Shown here: in pieces, positions 22,065-32,789 of the stretch
Position numbering within the stretch: position 1 is the first letter of the stretch
Layout of the letters: every line of letters starts with the position of its first letter
Assembly: GCA_033558025.1 (NCBI GenBank)
Contig: JAUCEF010000007.1
Location: 10,230,001 to 10,294,000 of the forward strand
Source of the DNA: Phytophthora sp. 'mugwort'
Lineage: Eukaryota > Oomycota > Peronosporomycetes > Peronosporales > Peronosporaceae
Length of the DNA: 64,000 nt
Reading direction: 5' to 3'
Position numbers and translations under genes: made by a program
Notes under the pieces: generated by a model
What the model saw: the letters and a program-made list of their open reading frames with translations, nothing else
What the model was told of the DNA's origin: nothing
The model's database searches: none

Positions 22065-23603
22065 CTCGACGAAGCCGCTTAGGGTGTGGTTTTACAGACG
22101 TATGGACGATACTTGGGAGTGTTGGGCGGGGGGGGGGGGGGGGGGTATCTGTGCGGATATGCTTCGCGCTGCTGTCGGGGTACTGCGATCTTGCCTTAAA
22201 CGACTTTGATCGCATGGGGGTTGTTCGTCCTTGGGTGGGTTCTTGTTCCTTCCCTTTGTTTGCAGCCTCCTCTTGGTGGGATCTTGTGGGGGGGGATGCA
22301 AATATGGCTGACCAAATAACCCATGGATCGTGTTCGAATGACGGTGTCATGTGATCCTAGACCGGCCCGTACCGAAATGATTGCACCAGATCGCCATGTA
22401 CCCATATCGTGGTCACCCCGGTCAGGAATTACTGCGATTTAGTTTTAGCCCTAACCCTTTATTCATGATCAGTCCTCATCCATCCTTCGTCAATCCGGGC
22501 CGCGTCTTACTGTCTGTCACGTCATGTTGTGTTCGCACCACGCGCTCCTCCACGTCACTCTCAAGGCGTGACTCCAATAATAACAACGGTACAAACTTAG
22601 TCACACGTGAGTGTTGTCAATACTCGCCCGATTGTATCCATACAATATCAAACTTAACATGGACTGGACGACTTGATCCCGAAATTCCGGTTAATCTCGG
22701 TAAGGGAGCACTTGGGATCAGTGCAATAAAATATATACTTAAAAATTAGGGCAAGCGAACACAGTAGACATGGATATTTCGCCTTTTTCGCATTCTACCG
22801 CCTTCTTCGTACGGACGGACACGGGAGCATGCATTACCTATCCGACGCTGCGCGAAGCAATTCCGACTGCCGGAAGCCTGGATTGACAAACCAGACACCC
22901 GTCATTTTGTATCAAGATACTCCAACAGGAAGCGACAAGCACGAAAAGGAAGGACGCAAATGCGATCACTACAAGGAAGCACGGAAATGCGTCGTCTACA
23001 AGTCACCAGATGACAATATCAACATTGTCGAGTCTCAAAATTCACGACCAAGAGTACTGGCACTTCAACTGGCGCCGCGAGTAAAAGTATCCCAAGTGCA
23101 GTCATGTGTCGCTACCTATCAGGCAGCCCAAGACCACCATCACAAGCACACAATCTGAAATCTCCCGAAGCATTCCCAAGGGTGAAGACCACACACTTGG
23201 GGATCGCAGAAGACCTGCGTTTTCCCTCGTTTACTCGGCAGTTTTGGCGTTAGGCAAATAAATCCCTTGACCAGCATTATTCACGCTCGCCCAATAATGC
23301 CACATTATCGTGGCGCATCGCTGTCAGAGGCGAACAAGATAAAACGCAATATAACAAAAATGAGCTAGGGCTGCATTTGTGAGTACTGGAGCTTCGGCAA
23401 GCCACATGGCGCAAGACTTTGAGAGCATCTCCAAATCCAGAGCCTTCTTAACCATGAACTAAGATACAGTTTTTTTTTACGCCATAAAGGCGTTCTAATG
23501 CACTGGTATCTATGTCTGCCAAACAAAATGTTTTACCGGATTGCACCGTCACGTATTCATGAGTATTTTATAGACGCAAAACATAATGAATAAACGGCGA
23601 CCA
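22065..23603 (+). repeat. Long direct repeat A, copy 2 (1,539 bp)
   Basis: Near-identical to 17435-18971, including both reading frames (22381-22749, 22829-23158). It contains an 18-base G homopolymer at 22128-22145, where copy 1 has an interrupted G tract. It is flanked on both sides by copies of repeat B. Confidence 0.9.
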
Positions 23604-23626
23604 CTGTACTCATCTCTTCAATGGTA

Positions 23627-23929
23627 TTTATCGTCTCTGTCAGGCTAATCATGTTTTCACTGTCTCACCCTTGTTGCGCGGTTCTCGGTTGTTATGCACA
23701 TTTACTGTTAGCAAGAAGATGAATGTTGTCCCTACACGGTCGACGTGGTTCCTATATGCAGATTAGGGATCCCGTAAGTCTCTCGAGCTAAATTAAACAT
23801 TCGATAAGAAGCTGATGACTTTAGCTGCCATGCCTCAAGCCACCATTTGCGTAGAAACGACATCACTTATCCAGTTAATGGACTCTACTCGCGTAACATG
23901 AGTTGCTGCATCGATTGTTCTCGAATCTG
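23627..23929 (+). repeat. Direct repeat B, copy 2
   Basis: Homologous to 21766-22064: GTCTCTGTCAGGCTAATCAT, AACATTCGATAAGAA, AATGGACTCTAC, CGATTGTTCTCGA. It ends the A-B-A-B array. The DNA from here to 24379 is the upstream region of the BAH gene. It contains a T run (23990-23998) and a TATAAAA at about 24106. Confidence 0.75.
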
Positions 23930-24379
23930 CCCCTTTTTCTGCGCGTGGTTGTTCAACGTAAAACTCATTTGTTTTGTTTTGTGTGCTTTTTTTTTTACCT
24001 TGAGAAGATCGTCGCCTCTTCCTATTGGTCAATGGTGGCCTCGCCGGGGGATTGGCTCTCCTCTCTCTTCTTGGTATGCGCTCACCCACCCTCGCCTCAC
24101 GACCGTATAAAACCAGTTGCGTTTCGATATGAATAAAACAGGTGATATCGTCTGCAATTGGTTAAAATACTGACTGGGGTCGTTTTTCTTTTGGCAGGCA
24201 GGCACAATACAAAGCAGCGCGCGACAGCCAGGGCTGTGACCGAGTCGAAGGGAGGAGCGCAGCTTAGCTCTGGGGGGTTGTCCGTGCGCAACGCCTTGGC
24301 AGAGTTGTCTGCTGCCTGACTGATTTCCTGCGAGTAGCTTGCACCAGTCAACGCAGTGTACAGGGTTGGGGTGTCGAGT

Positions 24380-25756
24380 ATGGCGACTGGACGCAAGGTG
24401 CACGCGGACAGCTCCGACGAGTCCCGTGAGTCCGTGAATGAGCTCCAGCAAAACTCAACTGACGAGAACTATAAAAAATCAAAGAGCAGAGACACGACAA
24501 GCACCGATGAGGGATCCTCTCCGAAGCGTATGACGCGTGCGCGAGGCAGGCAGTCAGTAGCATCAGCCGCGTCAGATTCGGAGACTGATGGTCCTAGGAC
24601 GCGACGTGCAAGCAAAGCAAAACCGGATCCGGTCTCTGCAGCGAAATCCAGCAAGAGCAAGAAGGACAACGGCAAGGGACCAGTGAAGCAGAAACACAAG
24701 GATGGAGAGTCCGACGACAGCGACTCGACTGGTGACTACGTTCACGTTCAAGTTGGCGACTGCGTGATGTTGGATTCGGGAGACCCGGAAGATCCGTTCG
24801 TCGCATTGGTGAGCTCAGTCCAGACCTCGCAGCGGCATAACCGAGCTGTATCCACTTTCATGGCGCAGTGGTACTACAAACCTTACGACGTCAAGGAAGA
24901 GGTCAAGGCCTCGATCAAGGGTGGCGTCCTAGAAAATGAGGTGTTTCTGTCGCCACACAAGGACAGGAATTCAATCGACGCTGTGATCGAAGTGTGCCAG
25001 GTTGTGTCCCCTGCGGAATATAACGACATCCAGGATGAGATCAAGCGTGGGTATCGCGAGAAAGGCAAAACGTTTTTCGTGTGTCGCTACAAGTACTATC
25101 CCAACCGAAGCAATATCAAAAAGGCGCTGGAAGTTGTTGAGAATGAAGCCATCCGAAGTGGACTGGGCCGTCCCAAGCCCAATGTCGGTGCCAGTTACCA
25201 GGCAACCATACCGGACTTCATCGAATCAGCTCCGAGTGTAAGTAGCGCGGATAGCTCTGTTGTTCCGTGGAAGACGTGTGAGGATCCCGCAGTACGTCCG
25301 CGGCAAATGTGGTCGCATCTTGTTGCGAAAACGCAAAGCAATACGTTTATCCAATTTCGAGACTTGGTTGATACGCTCAAGTTTGCAGTGGGGAACATCG
25401 TGAAGATATATCGACCAGATGCAAAGCCAATGGGACATCAACGTGGAATCGTCCTTCAGTATCTCCTGTCGGACTCGATACAGATTTGTGTGTCAACTGG
25501 ACAAGTGCTCATGGTCTTGAAGAGCGAGTTGTGCTCACCACTCTCGGAGGACTTGGCTATGCAGCAATTATATCTTTCAAGATTTAACTTATCGCAAGCT
25601 GCATACGGCTGCTCTAAGACGATTCTTAATGCACAGCGAAAGGAGAGGAAGGCTTTCCGAGAGGAGGTGGAACTTTTTGCGAAGGTGAAAGCTGTCGGGG
25701 CAGCAAAGACCGACGAGGGCCTTCCGGACGCAGACAGTCGAAAGCGCAAGAAGTAG
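24380..25756 (+). CDS. BAH-domain chromatin-associated protein
   Basis: Single exon, 458 residues from MATGRK (an in-frame Met 8 codons earlier, at 24356, is less likely). The N-terminal ~115 residues are disordered, Ser/Lys/Asp-rich and charged. A BAH domain spans ~120-245: VQVGDCVMLDSGDPEDPFVA, MAQWYYKPYDV, NEVFLSPHKDRNSIDAVIEV, TFFVCRYKYYP. The remaining half (KFAVGNIVKIYRPDAKP...) looks like a second small beta-rich module and ends in a Lys/Arg-rich tail (DADSRKRKK) that could be a nuclear signal. BAH modules read nucleosomes or mediate complex assembly; the exact complex is unknown. It stands alone between repeats and the peptidase gene, which converges 107 bp downstream. Confidence 0.85.
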   Translation: MATGRKVHADSSDESRESVNELQQNSTDENYKKSKSRDTTSTDEGSSPKRMTRARGRQSVASAASDSETDGPRTRRASKAKPDPVSAAKSSKSKKDNGKGPVKQKHKDGESDDSDSTGDYVHVQVGDCVMLDSGDPEDPFVALVSSVQTSQRHNRAVSTFMAQWYYKPYDVKEEVKASIKGGVLENEVFLSPHKDRNSIDAVIEVCQVVSPAEYNDIQDEIKRGYREKGKTFFVCRYKYYPNRSNIKKALEVVENEAIRSGLGRPKPNVGASYQATIPDFIESAPSVSSADSSVVPWKTCEDPAVRPRQMWSHLVAKTQSNTFIQFRDLVDTLKFAVGNIVKIYRPDAKPMGHQRGIVLQYLLSDSIQICVSTGQVLMVLKSELCSPLSEDLAMQQLYLSRFNLSQAAYGCSKTILNAQRKERKAFREEVELFAKVKAVGAAKTDEGLPDADSRKRKK

Positions 25757-25863
25757 GAAACGCAACTTGTTCGTTAGTGGAGTTACAAGCAGGGATCTTG
25801 GTAGTCAAATTCAGCTAAATGTATGGCGTCTGCCGGCCTGCACTTCTCTCCTCAACGCGTTTC

Positions 25864-28098
25864 CTACAGCTTCGCACTGTTTTTAAGTGCCTTCCTGTCA
25901 TCTTCTTTAATCGCCTTCAGGTGATCCAGCAAGTACGCCATGTCAAATGCCTTCTCCTTCAGGTAGTGGTACCTGTCGCTAGCACTGAAGTGACCCGACG
26001 ATAAGTCCATCTTCAACAGCACCTCATTCTCGTCGCTCTTCATATCACGTAGCTTTGCGACCCACTTGGTGGGCTCCCAGTACGCCACACGTGGATCGTA
26101 CAGCCCGCTCGTGACCAAAATGTTCGGATACGCTTGCTGCTTCACACTCTCATAGGGTGAGTAGCTGAGCATGTACTCGAAGAATGCTTTTTCGTTCGGA
26201 TTTCCCCATTCCTCCCATTCTCCAGTCGTCAGCGGAATCGAGGCGTCACTCATGGTGTTCATCACATCCACGAATGGCACGCCAGCGATTGCAGCCGTGA
26301 AAAGGTCTGGACGCATGTTTAAGACGGCACCCATAAGCAATCCGCCAGCACTGCGGCCTTCACATGTCATCTTGCTGGGACTCGTGTACCCAGCGTGAAC
26401 CAAATGCTCAGCGCAGCTGATGAAATCCGTGAAGGTGTTGATTTTCTTTTTGTACTTCGCGTCCTCGTACCACGTTCGGCCCATTTCACCACCACCTCGG
26501 ATATGCGCGATTGCGTAAATCACACCACGGTCCAGTAGCGGCAGGATTGATGAGACAAAACTCGGGTCGATTGGGATCTCGTACGAGCCATAGCCGTACA
26601 GGTGCAGCGGCTGGCAGTCTTGCGAGCGCATGGCAGAACGATACACAAGCGAGATAGGCACCATAGTTCCGTCACTTGCCTTCGCTTCCAGGCGCTCAGT
26701 CTTGTAGAGGGAGCGGTCATAGTTTGGTACGGGCTTTTCCTTCAAGAGCTTGCATTTGCGGGTGTTGACGTCGTAGTCGAACGTTGTCCAGGGTGTAGTC
26801 ATCGAAGAGTAAATGAAACGGTACTTGTCCGTGTCGAAGTCACGGTTGACAGAACCAGAAACAGTGTAGCTGGACTCCTTAAAAGTAATTTGACGGCGGA
26901 CGTGCTTGTCATCCACATCGGGAACAATGATCCAGAGTTGTGAGTAGCCCCCCTGTCGACCTTCCATGACCATAAAATCCTTGAAGCAGTCAATATCATC
27001 CACCTTAATATTTTGGTCGTACGGAAACACGTCAACCCAGTGTTCAGGAGACGGCGACGTAACGGATGTTCTCATCAGCTTGAAGTTGGTAGCCTTATCC
27101 TTGTTCGTCACGATGTAGAAACTGCTGCCGAAGTGGTCAGCGCTGTAGATCAAACCCTTCTGTCGCTTAGCGATCAGTTGCGGCGGCACCGATGGGTTGT
27201 CCAAATCGATGAAGGACACCTCGCTAGTTTCGCTGCTGGAGGAAAGCAAAAACATGTACTTCCCGCTGCGTGCTTTCTGAAAGTAGGCGCTGTAGATTTC
27301 ATCGTCTTCCGTGTAAAGCAGCTCATCGGCGTCCTTCCTTCCCAAATTGTGGCGCCAGAGCTTGTCCTGGCGGTGGGCTTCGTCCTGTGTGGCGTAATAC
27401 AACACGGAGGCGTCCTTCCCCCAGCGCAGGCTAGATATATTTTCGATCTGGTCCGGTAGCAGCTCTCCAGTCTGGAGATCCTTTACATAACCCGTGTACG
27501 TTTCGTAGCCGCTGAAGTCCACCATGTACGCCAGATAGCGGTGGTCGGGACTTGGGGAAACGCTGGTCACCTGACAATGCTTCTGGCCCTTAGCGATCTC
27601 ATTCTCATCCAGAAGCAGCTCCTCCGCCGCGTTCTCGGTCTTAGACTTACGGCAGTGGTACGCGTAACTGCTGCCCTTCACCGTTCGATTGTAGTACAGG
27701 TAGGGTCCGTGGGGGTGCGGGTAGTCCTCGTCCGTCTCCTGGACGTGCGACAGCAGCTCGTCGTAGATGTTGGCGCGCACGTTCGCGAGGTGCTTCGTCT
27801 TAAGATCCGTGTACTCGTTCTCCTTGCGCAGGTGCTCCAGCACTTCCTCGTTCTTGCGCGAGTCGTCGCGAACGTAGAAGTACGGATCTTCCAGGTACAA
27901 TATGGGCTTCATAGGATTCGAACCGCGGTTCTGGCCTGCCACCGCGCCGAACGGCACCATCTTGGGGCGCTTCTCCAGGACAGGTGGGCGCACATGTTGA
28001 GCCAGCGACGAGTACGCCGCGCGGCGAAGGCGCACCATGTACAGCGCCGCGGCTGTGCCGACGCCGACGGTCACATTAACTGCGGTAAGGCGGCTCAT
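25864..28098 (-). CDS. Prolyl oligopeptidase family serine peptidase, oligopeptidase B-like (S9A)
   Basis: Single exon, 744 residues from MSRLTAVNVT. An in-frame Met at 28227 would add 43 residues and is less likely. The N-terminus has a hydrophobic stretch (VGVGTAAALYMV) followed by Arg residues, so membrane anchoring or organelle targeting is possible. A seven-blade beta-propeller (~70-470, starting LYLEDPYFYVRDDSRKNEEV) precedes the alpha/beta-hydrolase domain. Catalytic residues are Ser in EGRSAGG (~581), Asp in GLYDPRVAYWEP (~667) and His in SSGHFS (~703). IRGGGEMGRTWYEDAK is the family oxyanion-side motif. Oligopeptidase B cleaves short peptides after basic residues. The neighbouring DNA upstream is AT-rich and non-coding. 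Confidence 0.92.
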   Translation of the reverse strand: MSRLTAVNVTVGVGTAAALYMVRLRRAAYSSLAQHVRPPVLEKRPKMVPFGAVAGQNRGSNPMKPILYLEDPYFYVRDDSRKNEEVLEHLRKENEYTDLKTKHLANVRANIYDELLSHVQETDEDYPHPHGPYLYYNRTVKGSSYAYHCRKSKTENAAEELLLDENEIAKGQKHCQVTSVSPSPDHRYLAYMVDFSGYETYTGYVKDLQTGELLPDQIENISSLRWGKDASVLYYATQDEAHRQDKLWRHNLGRKDADELLYTEDDEIYSAYFQKARSGKYMFLLSSSSETSEVSFIDLDNPSVPPQLIAKRQKGLIYSADHFGSSFYIVTNKDKATNFKLMRTSVTSPSPEHWVDVFPYDQNIKVDDIDCFKDFMVMEGRQGGYSQLWIIVPDVDDKHVRRQITFKESSYTVSGSVNRDFDTDKYRFIYSSMTTPWTTFDYDVNTRKCKLLKEKPVPNYDRSLYKTERLEAKASDGTMVPISLVYRSAMRSQDCQPLHLYGYGSYEIPIDPSFVSSILPLLDRGVIYAIAHIRGGGEMGRTWYEDAKYKKKINTFTDFISCAEHLVHAGYTSPSKMTCEGRSAGGLLMGAVLNMRPDLFTAAIAGVPFVDVMNTMSDASIPLTTGEWEEWGNPNEKAFFEYMLSYSPYESVKQQAYPNILVTSGLYDPRVAYWEPTKWVAKLRDMKSDENEVLLKMDLSSGHFSASDRYHYLKEKAFDMAYLLDHLKAIKEDDRKALKNSAKL

Positions 28099-28194
28099 GA
28101 TCTCTACGATTGTTGCGCTTTGCCCTGGGCCCCAGGTTTGGGGGATCATGACACCTCTACAAGCTGAATACCATATGGTATAAAATTGTAAGAT

Positions 28195-28800
28195 AGCACT
28201 TAATTTAGTAGCTGTGCAAGCTAACAATTTAACAAACTTAATACGTTGATCATCATTACCAATTTCGGTTGTTGTTATACTAAAACTATAAAAATTATAA
28301 CTTTTATATTAAACAAACATTAGAGAAAAGAAAACATATAAAAATATATAATATTGATAATATGTCTCAAGATTTTCTAAAACATAATTTCCTTTAAAGA
28401 AGATCCATTTATTAAAGTCATTTAATTTAATTGATGTAATTATTTATTTTTATTCATTTAATTCAATTATTGTATCTCTATCGATGTAGATATTGATTCT
28501 ACACGCGGTGTACTTGGTCATCTCGAATTATTTGCATTTATTCGATTATTTATTTCATTTCAAAAATCATTTCTCATATTTAAAATAGAAGGTCTTAATA
28601 TTTAACCTGGTTGTGTTTCTTTCATCTTCATTGTGTGTAAATCTTATTATTGCTCTTGCCATATTTAACTTTGATCATCCCAAACTATTCCACCTCGAGT
28701 ATCATCCCAAATTATTCCACCTCGAGTAGGTTGTAATATTTCAGATAAAGGTCGATCTGGAATTATTCTCCATAAAAAAAGTAATAACGCTAAATAACAT
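28195..28800. other. AT-rich block, no nuclear gene recognised
   Basis: Base composition drops sharply to mostly A/T, with runs such as AATATATAATATTG, between GC-richer flanks. Near 28672-28732 there is a two-copy tandem motif (ATCATCCCAAAYTATTCCACCTCGAGTA spread over two units). On the minus strand a short frame (LLLFLWRIIPDRPLSE) has mitochondrial-protein-like composition. Insertion of organelle DNA is one explanation, plain AT-rich spacer another. I could not identify a mitochondrial gene. Confidence 0.4.
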
Positions 28801-29194
28801 AAGTGGTCGCCGACTCTGGCAACAGCAATATTGAATATTTTTCTTCGGGAAAACGACACCCTTATTGGTCAAATATTTCGAGGTTTTCTGTGGAAAACGC
28901 AGGACGGGGATTTTTTTTCTATCCGCAGCATGACCATAATTGTTTTCGTCCCCCTCGCACGGCAAGACATTGTTGGCCAGGATGCTCTCGGCGCTCCGTT
29001 CGCTCGTGCCTATGGCCCAACACTGCGACGGGGACATACACGCAAGCACCTCGGATCGTCAGCTGGAGGAAGCAGTGGCTGTGATTCACGGGGACCGAAT
29101 ATCATGACGTGGCATGAGAAACAGATAGCTTTCAAGGTGTCTATCATTTGTGAATCTGCACGAGGCCTGGCAAGCTAGCGTTACTATTACCTCC

Positions 29195-30235
29195 ATGTCG
29201 TTACGGTGCCAGTGGAAACCGTGCAAGAGAGTTGTGAAGAAGAGCCCCGATGAAGCAGTACTGCTTCGATGCGCCAATGCATCCAAATGTGACAACGTGA
29301 TCCACCAGACGTGTTTCGATGACTTACTCGCCACGTTTGGTGCAAACCAAGATGCCCCCGCTGCTGTCTGTGGTAAGCGCTGCTTCAACGCTGTGCTGAA
29401 ATCGTTGAAAGCTGCGGATGCCCATGTTTCGAAGGCCAAGAAGCGGCATAACGGCGGACCCACCCTAAGCATCAGTTCGGTTAGCTGCATCGTTGACTGG
29501 ATGACCACCCCGGCTCAAATTACTCTCGCTTTCGAGGTGGCGACGCTCAGAGTGGGGAGGCTAAGAGCAGGAGAAATTGTGCGTTTCATTGAGGCTTGTG
29601 GGGGTGACTAGGACTTGGACTGCCAAAGACGTTCAGACGAAATCGCTAGTCTCGAGTAGTCTTTCAAGGCGGCTGCTGACTGGTTAGGCGCTTTCGACCA
29701 GGGAGTTCAGGACGAGAAATGCCTCCGCGATGCTATTCTTGTTCGCTGCCCATACTACTACGAGTTGTATGACATCATGAACAACTGCGACAGCACGACG
29801 CCATTGATGCTCAATACTGATGCCCTTGGCGTATGCGAAAGTAGCGGTTCTGACGAAGGTTCTGGCGCTGGATCTACCACTAGAGAAGGCATTGCAATTG
29901 GTGGTGAGAACGTCGTTAATACGGGTAGTATCTTCGTAGAAGCTGGGGAGGACGTGTCAGCAAGTAGCCAAGCTTCAGCAGGGCTGGGCCAAACTGTCCA
30001 AGACAAATCGCGCACTAAAATCCGCAAGAGAAACTCGAGCACATCGCGCACAATTGGATCGGAAAGTAAATAAAAAGGACATGGTGGATGAGTTGACCTC
30101 GAGCTACCCTTTGGTAAATCTAAAAAAACAGCAGCCTGCTCAAGAAAAAGAGTTTCAATTACAGAGCTTAACCTGAAGGGTGTGGAGGCAGAGACTAACG
30201 CTACTGAAGTCAAATATATGCGCCGCCGTTTGAAT
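29195..30235 (+). pseudogene. Oomycete transposon-associated zinc-binding protein, broken
   Basis: Starts MSLRCQWKPCKRVVKK and shows a Cys/His cluster (CQWKPC, LRCANASKCDNVIHQTCF) of treble-clef or PHD-like spacing. Next come a conserved SCIVDWMTTP and a helical part (SFKAAADWLGAFDQGV, DEKCLRDAILVRCPYYYEL). In-frame TAG codons at 29609 and 29657 and a local frame slip near 29512-29560 break it. The last codons run into the inverted repeat of the MULE that follows. From memory of the family it is repeated in Phytophthora-type genomes; its function is unknown. Confidence 0.5.
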
Positions 30236-30422
30236 TAATAAAAAATATGCGCCATACATGTATACATGTACGGCGCAAATATTGTATACAGGCTACACTA
30301 AATATAGGTCCACTGGTAAAACCTAGGCCATCTCCGCAATTAAATCGAATCGAGAATCAGAAGTGGAGGGACTGCGGCATCTAGAATCTGGAATCTAGCC
30401 GCGCATTCTAGATGAGTACAAA

Positions 30423-30945
30423 TGGACAATGATGCGTTCTTCGACCAGCAGGCCATTTAGAGTGGTAACTAGCGACAAGCGCCGCTACAAAGCACGTTGT
30501 ACAAGTTCAATCTGCGGCTTCGTTGTGCAATTTGCTTTCAAGAATGAGTTCAAGCAGACGTCGCTGTTCATACCTCACAGTTGTCCCATTGAAGCGGCCG
30601 CAACATGTGCACGTACATTGAATCGAAAATGGACAGCCAAGCAGCTCGCGACCAATCCGCATGTCCATGAACGTTTCGTTCAGCGCAGTCGTGAAGTATC
30701 GCCTATGGTGATTCAAGATACACTTGCTAAGCAAGGGAGACAAATATCGTACATGAACCGTGTGAACGCGTGCAAGCGGCTTTATTATATCGAGTGTTTT
30801 GGAGATGATTCGCTTCAGTACGGGTTTATTACGTCGTATATAGAGAAGGTAAACGAACGTGGGCATAAAGCTGTTCAAGTCAAACAAATTGAGGGGGTTG
30901 AGGGGGTGACTCGCGCGCGAGAATTCCAGCGGATAGCCCCTCCAG
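30423..30945 (+). pseudogene. MULE transposase, N-terminal part
   Basis: FRVVTSDKRRYKARCTSSIC with a FAR1/WRKY-like zinc-binding region (CTSSICGF ... HSC), then WTAKQLATNPHVHERFVQ and the YIEKVNERGHKAVQVKQIEG region typical of oomycete MULE transposases before the DDE core. An early stop occurs at 30456 after MDNDAFFDQQAI. The frame is open from 30429 but leaves MULE homology at about 30945, where CCAGCGGAT repeats begin. The DDE core is missing. Confidence 0.65.
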
Positions 30946-31269
30946 CGGATTTCCTCTTCCAGCGGATCACTCAAAATTGTGCGCGTTCGGCACGCCGATT
31001 CCAGCTGAATCGAAGGCCCGATCCGCTATCCGCTATCCACCCGAATTTGAGCGGGTAGCGGATTGATCCAGCGGATGGACTCGAAGCGCCTGCAATAGTA
31101 GATATTTAAGGTATAGTCACGATGGATCAAGGCATGTCATGAAATGAATGCATTTGTAGGCAATTGATGCATTAACCCTTTGACCGCGGGACATTGCTTC
31201 ACTTACTGAGTCTGAGCGGGCCGTCAGCACGACTTGGTGCTGATCGTGTCAAACGACAACTTCGCCATA

Positions 31270-32470
31270 CCTGCCGGCAAGAAGAACCTGGTAATTCCGC
31301 CACATCGATGAAGCGATTTCATCGCGTAGCACTTTCATCGCGTAGCTCTTCTATTTTTTTATCGTCTGCTTCATCGATTTCTTCCTCGTCCGCAACTGCG
31401 TCCTGTCAGCGAACTCATCGTGATTGACTCGAATATAGGTTGTGTATAGCGAAGGATGCTCGTATGAGACCAACTTGCTCCTTGATTGAGTACGATGTCA
31501 TCGGACGAAGAATTGGAAACTTGTGCTTCACCGCCCCGTAGGTTCGTTCAGTGACGTTCTAAGTGATGAATACCGAAGGTTATATAATTCTTGCATGTTT
31601 TGCGGTTTCTGCTGCCCGTCACCAAATTCTTTCTGGTGGTATCGTGTGCCTCGATATGGTGTCATAGTGAAGCTGTTCAGTGCATACCAGCGTCGCCAAG
31701 ATAGAATTTTCCTACGTATAAACGCCATCATTAGTGATAAACTGGGAAAACAAACTTTACGGACCTTTTGACATGTGAAAGTCATGGGCAACAGCATCCT
31801 TCAGAACTCTACCGTCGTGCGCAGATCCTTCCCAACCCGGCAATACGTAGACAAATTCCATATCAAAATTGCAGGCTGCAAGCACATTCGAGGAGCATAA
31901 CCCCTTCCTGTTCTAAACCGCGGGGTGATTGAGGACGGCGGAACAACGGGTATATGCGTCCCGCCAAACGCACCGATACCGTCTTTGAAGTACGGATAGA
32001 ACTTGGCCGACTCGCGAATCTTCAGTGAGTCTCTAACCCTGGGAGTGATACCAGTGCGTTCTACCGAGCCCCAATTGCAGCAATACCTTGTCGAACGACT
32101 CGTAAATCGTTCCTGGCTCATGCTGGCATCTTTTCTGAGCGGCACGATTGTTTTCCCCGATAGAACGTATAAAAAGAAGAGCCGCCTCTCTCCGCCGCAA
32201 ACATGCTCGTTTGATGGTAGTTCATTAGTCGATTTTAAGTCTGCTAACAGCAAGTTGAAAGTGCGTAGACTCATCCTCGCGACATGATAAAATCTCACTG
32301 GGCTTCGGCTGTGAATCAGTTCGTGGTAGTACATGGCTCGCGTCAACACCGATGTATGACACGGTTCTTTAGCATTGTGTTTGTAGGTACTGTCTGAACA
32401 CTGACGTTGATCCAGCAACTAAAACCAACTGCTCGCTTTCATAGTCACTACTATCCCCATCGTCTTCGCT
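31270..32470 (-). pseudogene. Harbinger DDE transposase, second copy, broken
   Basis: The longest frame is 32418-31801: AMYYHELIHSRSPVRFYHVARMS, FNLLLADLKSTNELPS, KFYPYFKDGIGAFGGTHIPV (first catalytic Asp replaced by Gly in the usual GALDGTHI), RTGRGYAPRMCLQPA. Downstream in another frame come TISRHTIPPERIW-like text and PILRRMTSYSIKEQVGLI near 31480-31560. The C-terminal IASSMWRNYQ signature lies near 31270-31330. Multiple frameshifts. It is more divergent from the 21-kb copy than expected for siblings, so it is a different family. Confidence 0.7.
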
Positions 32471-32789
32471 CATCCGATCTGCTTAGATATCGAGGAGTGG
32501 AGATTTAGCAGGATAAGCTTCAGCATTCAATGTGCGATCTCACGATCAATCTAATGTTCGATCGCATACTCAATCTGATGCACGGACAAGCTTTCCTTTA
32601 TTTATTATTATTAGTTCAATGTGCGAATCGCTTACGATATCAATATAGGTTTTTTACACAAGGCTTTTTAAGGTTGTATATTCAGGGGAGTTTCACGAGG
32701 AATACTGAGCTAGAACTGTTGTGCAAACGGGTATTATCGCAACATTCACCTCTCGGCTGCAAAGGGCTTACCTCAAGTCATTCCCCATT

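Noticed and set aside
17435..23603. LTR retrotransposon with 1.5-kb LTRs around a 3.1-kb interior
   Set aside because: The repeats lack TG...CA ends, and the interior is explained by a Harbinger element with its own TTA duplication plus repeat B; no primer-binding site or polypurine tract.
27541..28167. 208-codon plus-strand ORF
   Set aside because: Antisense of the oligopeptidase beta-propeller; no independent motif.
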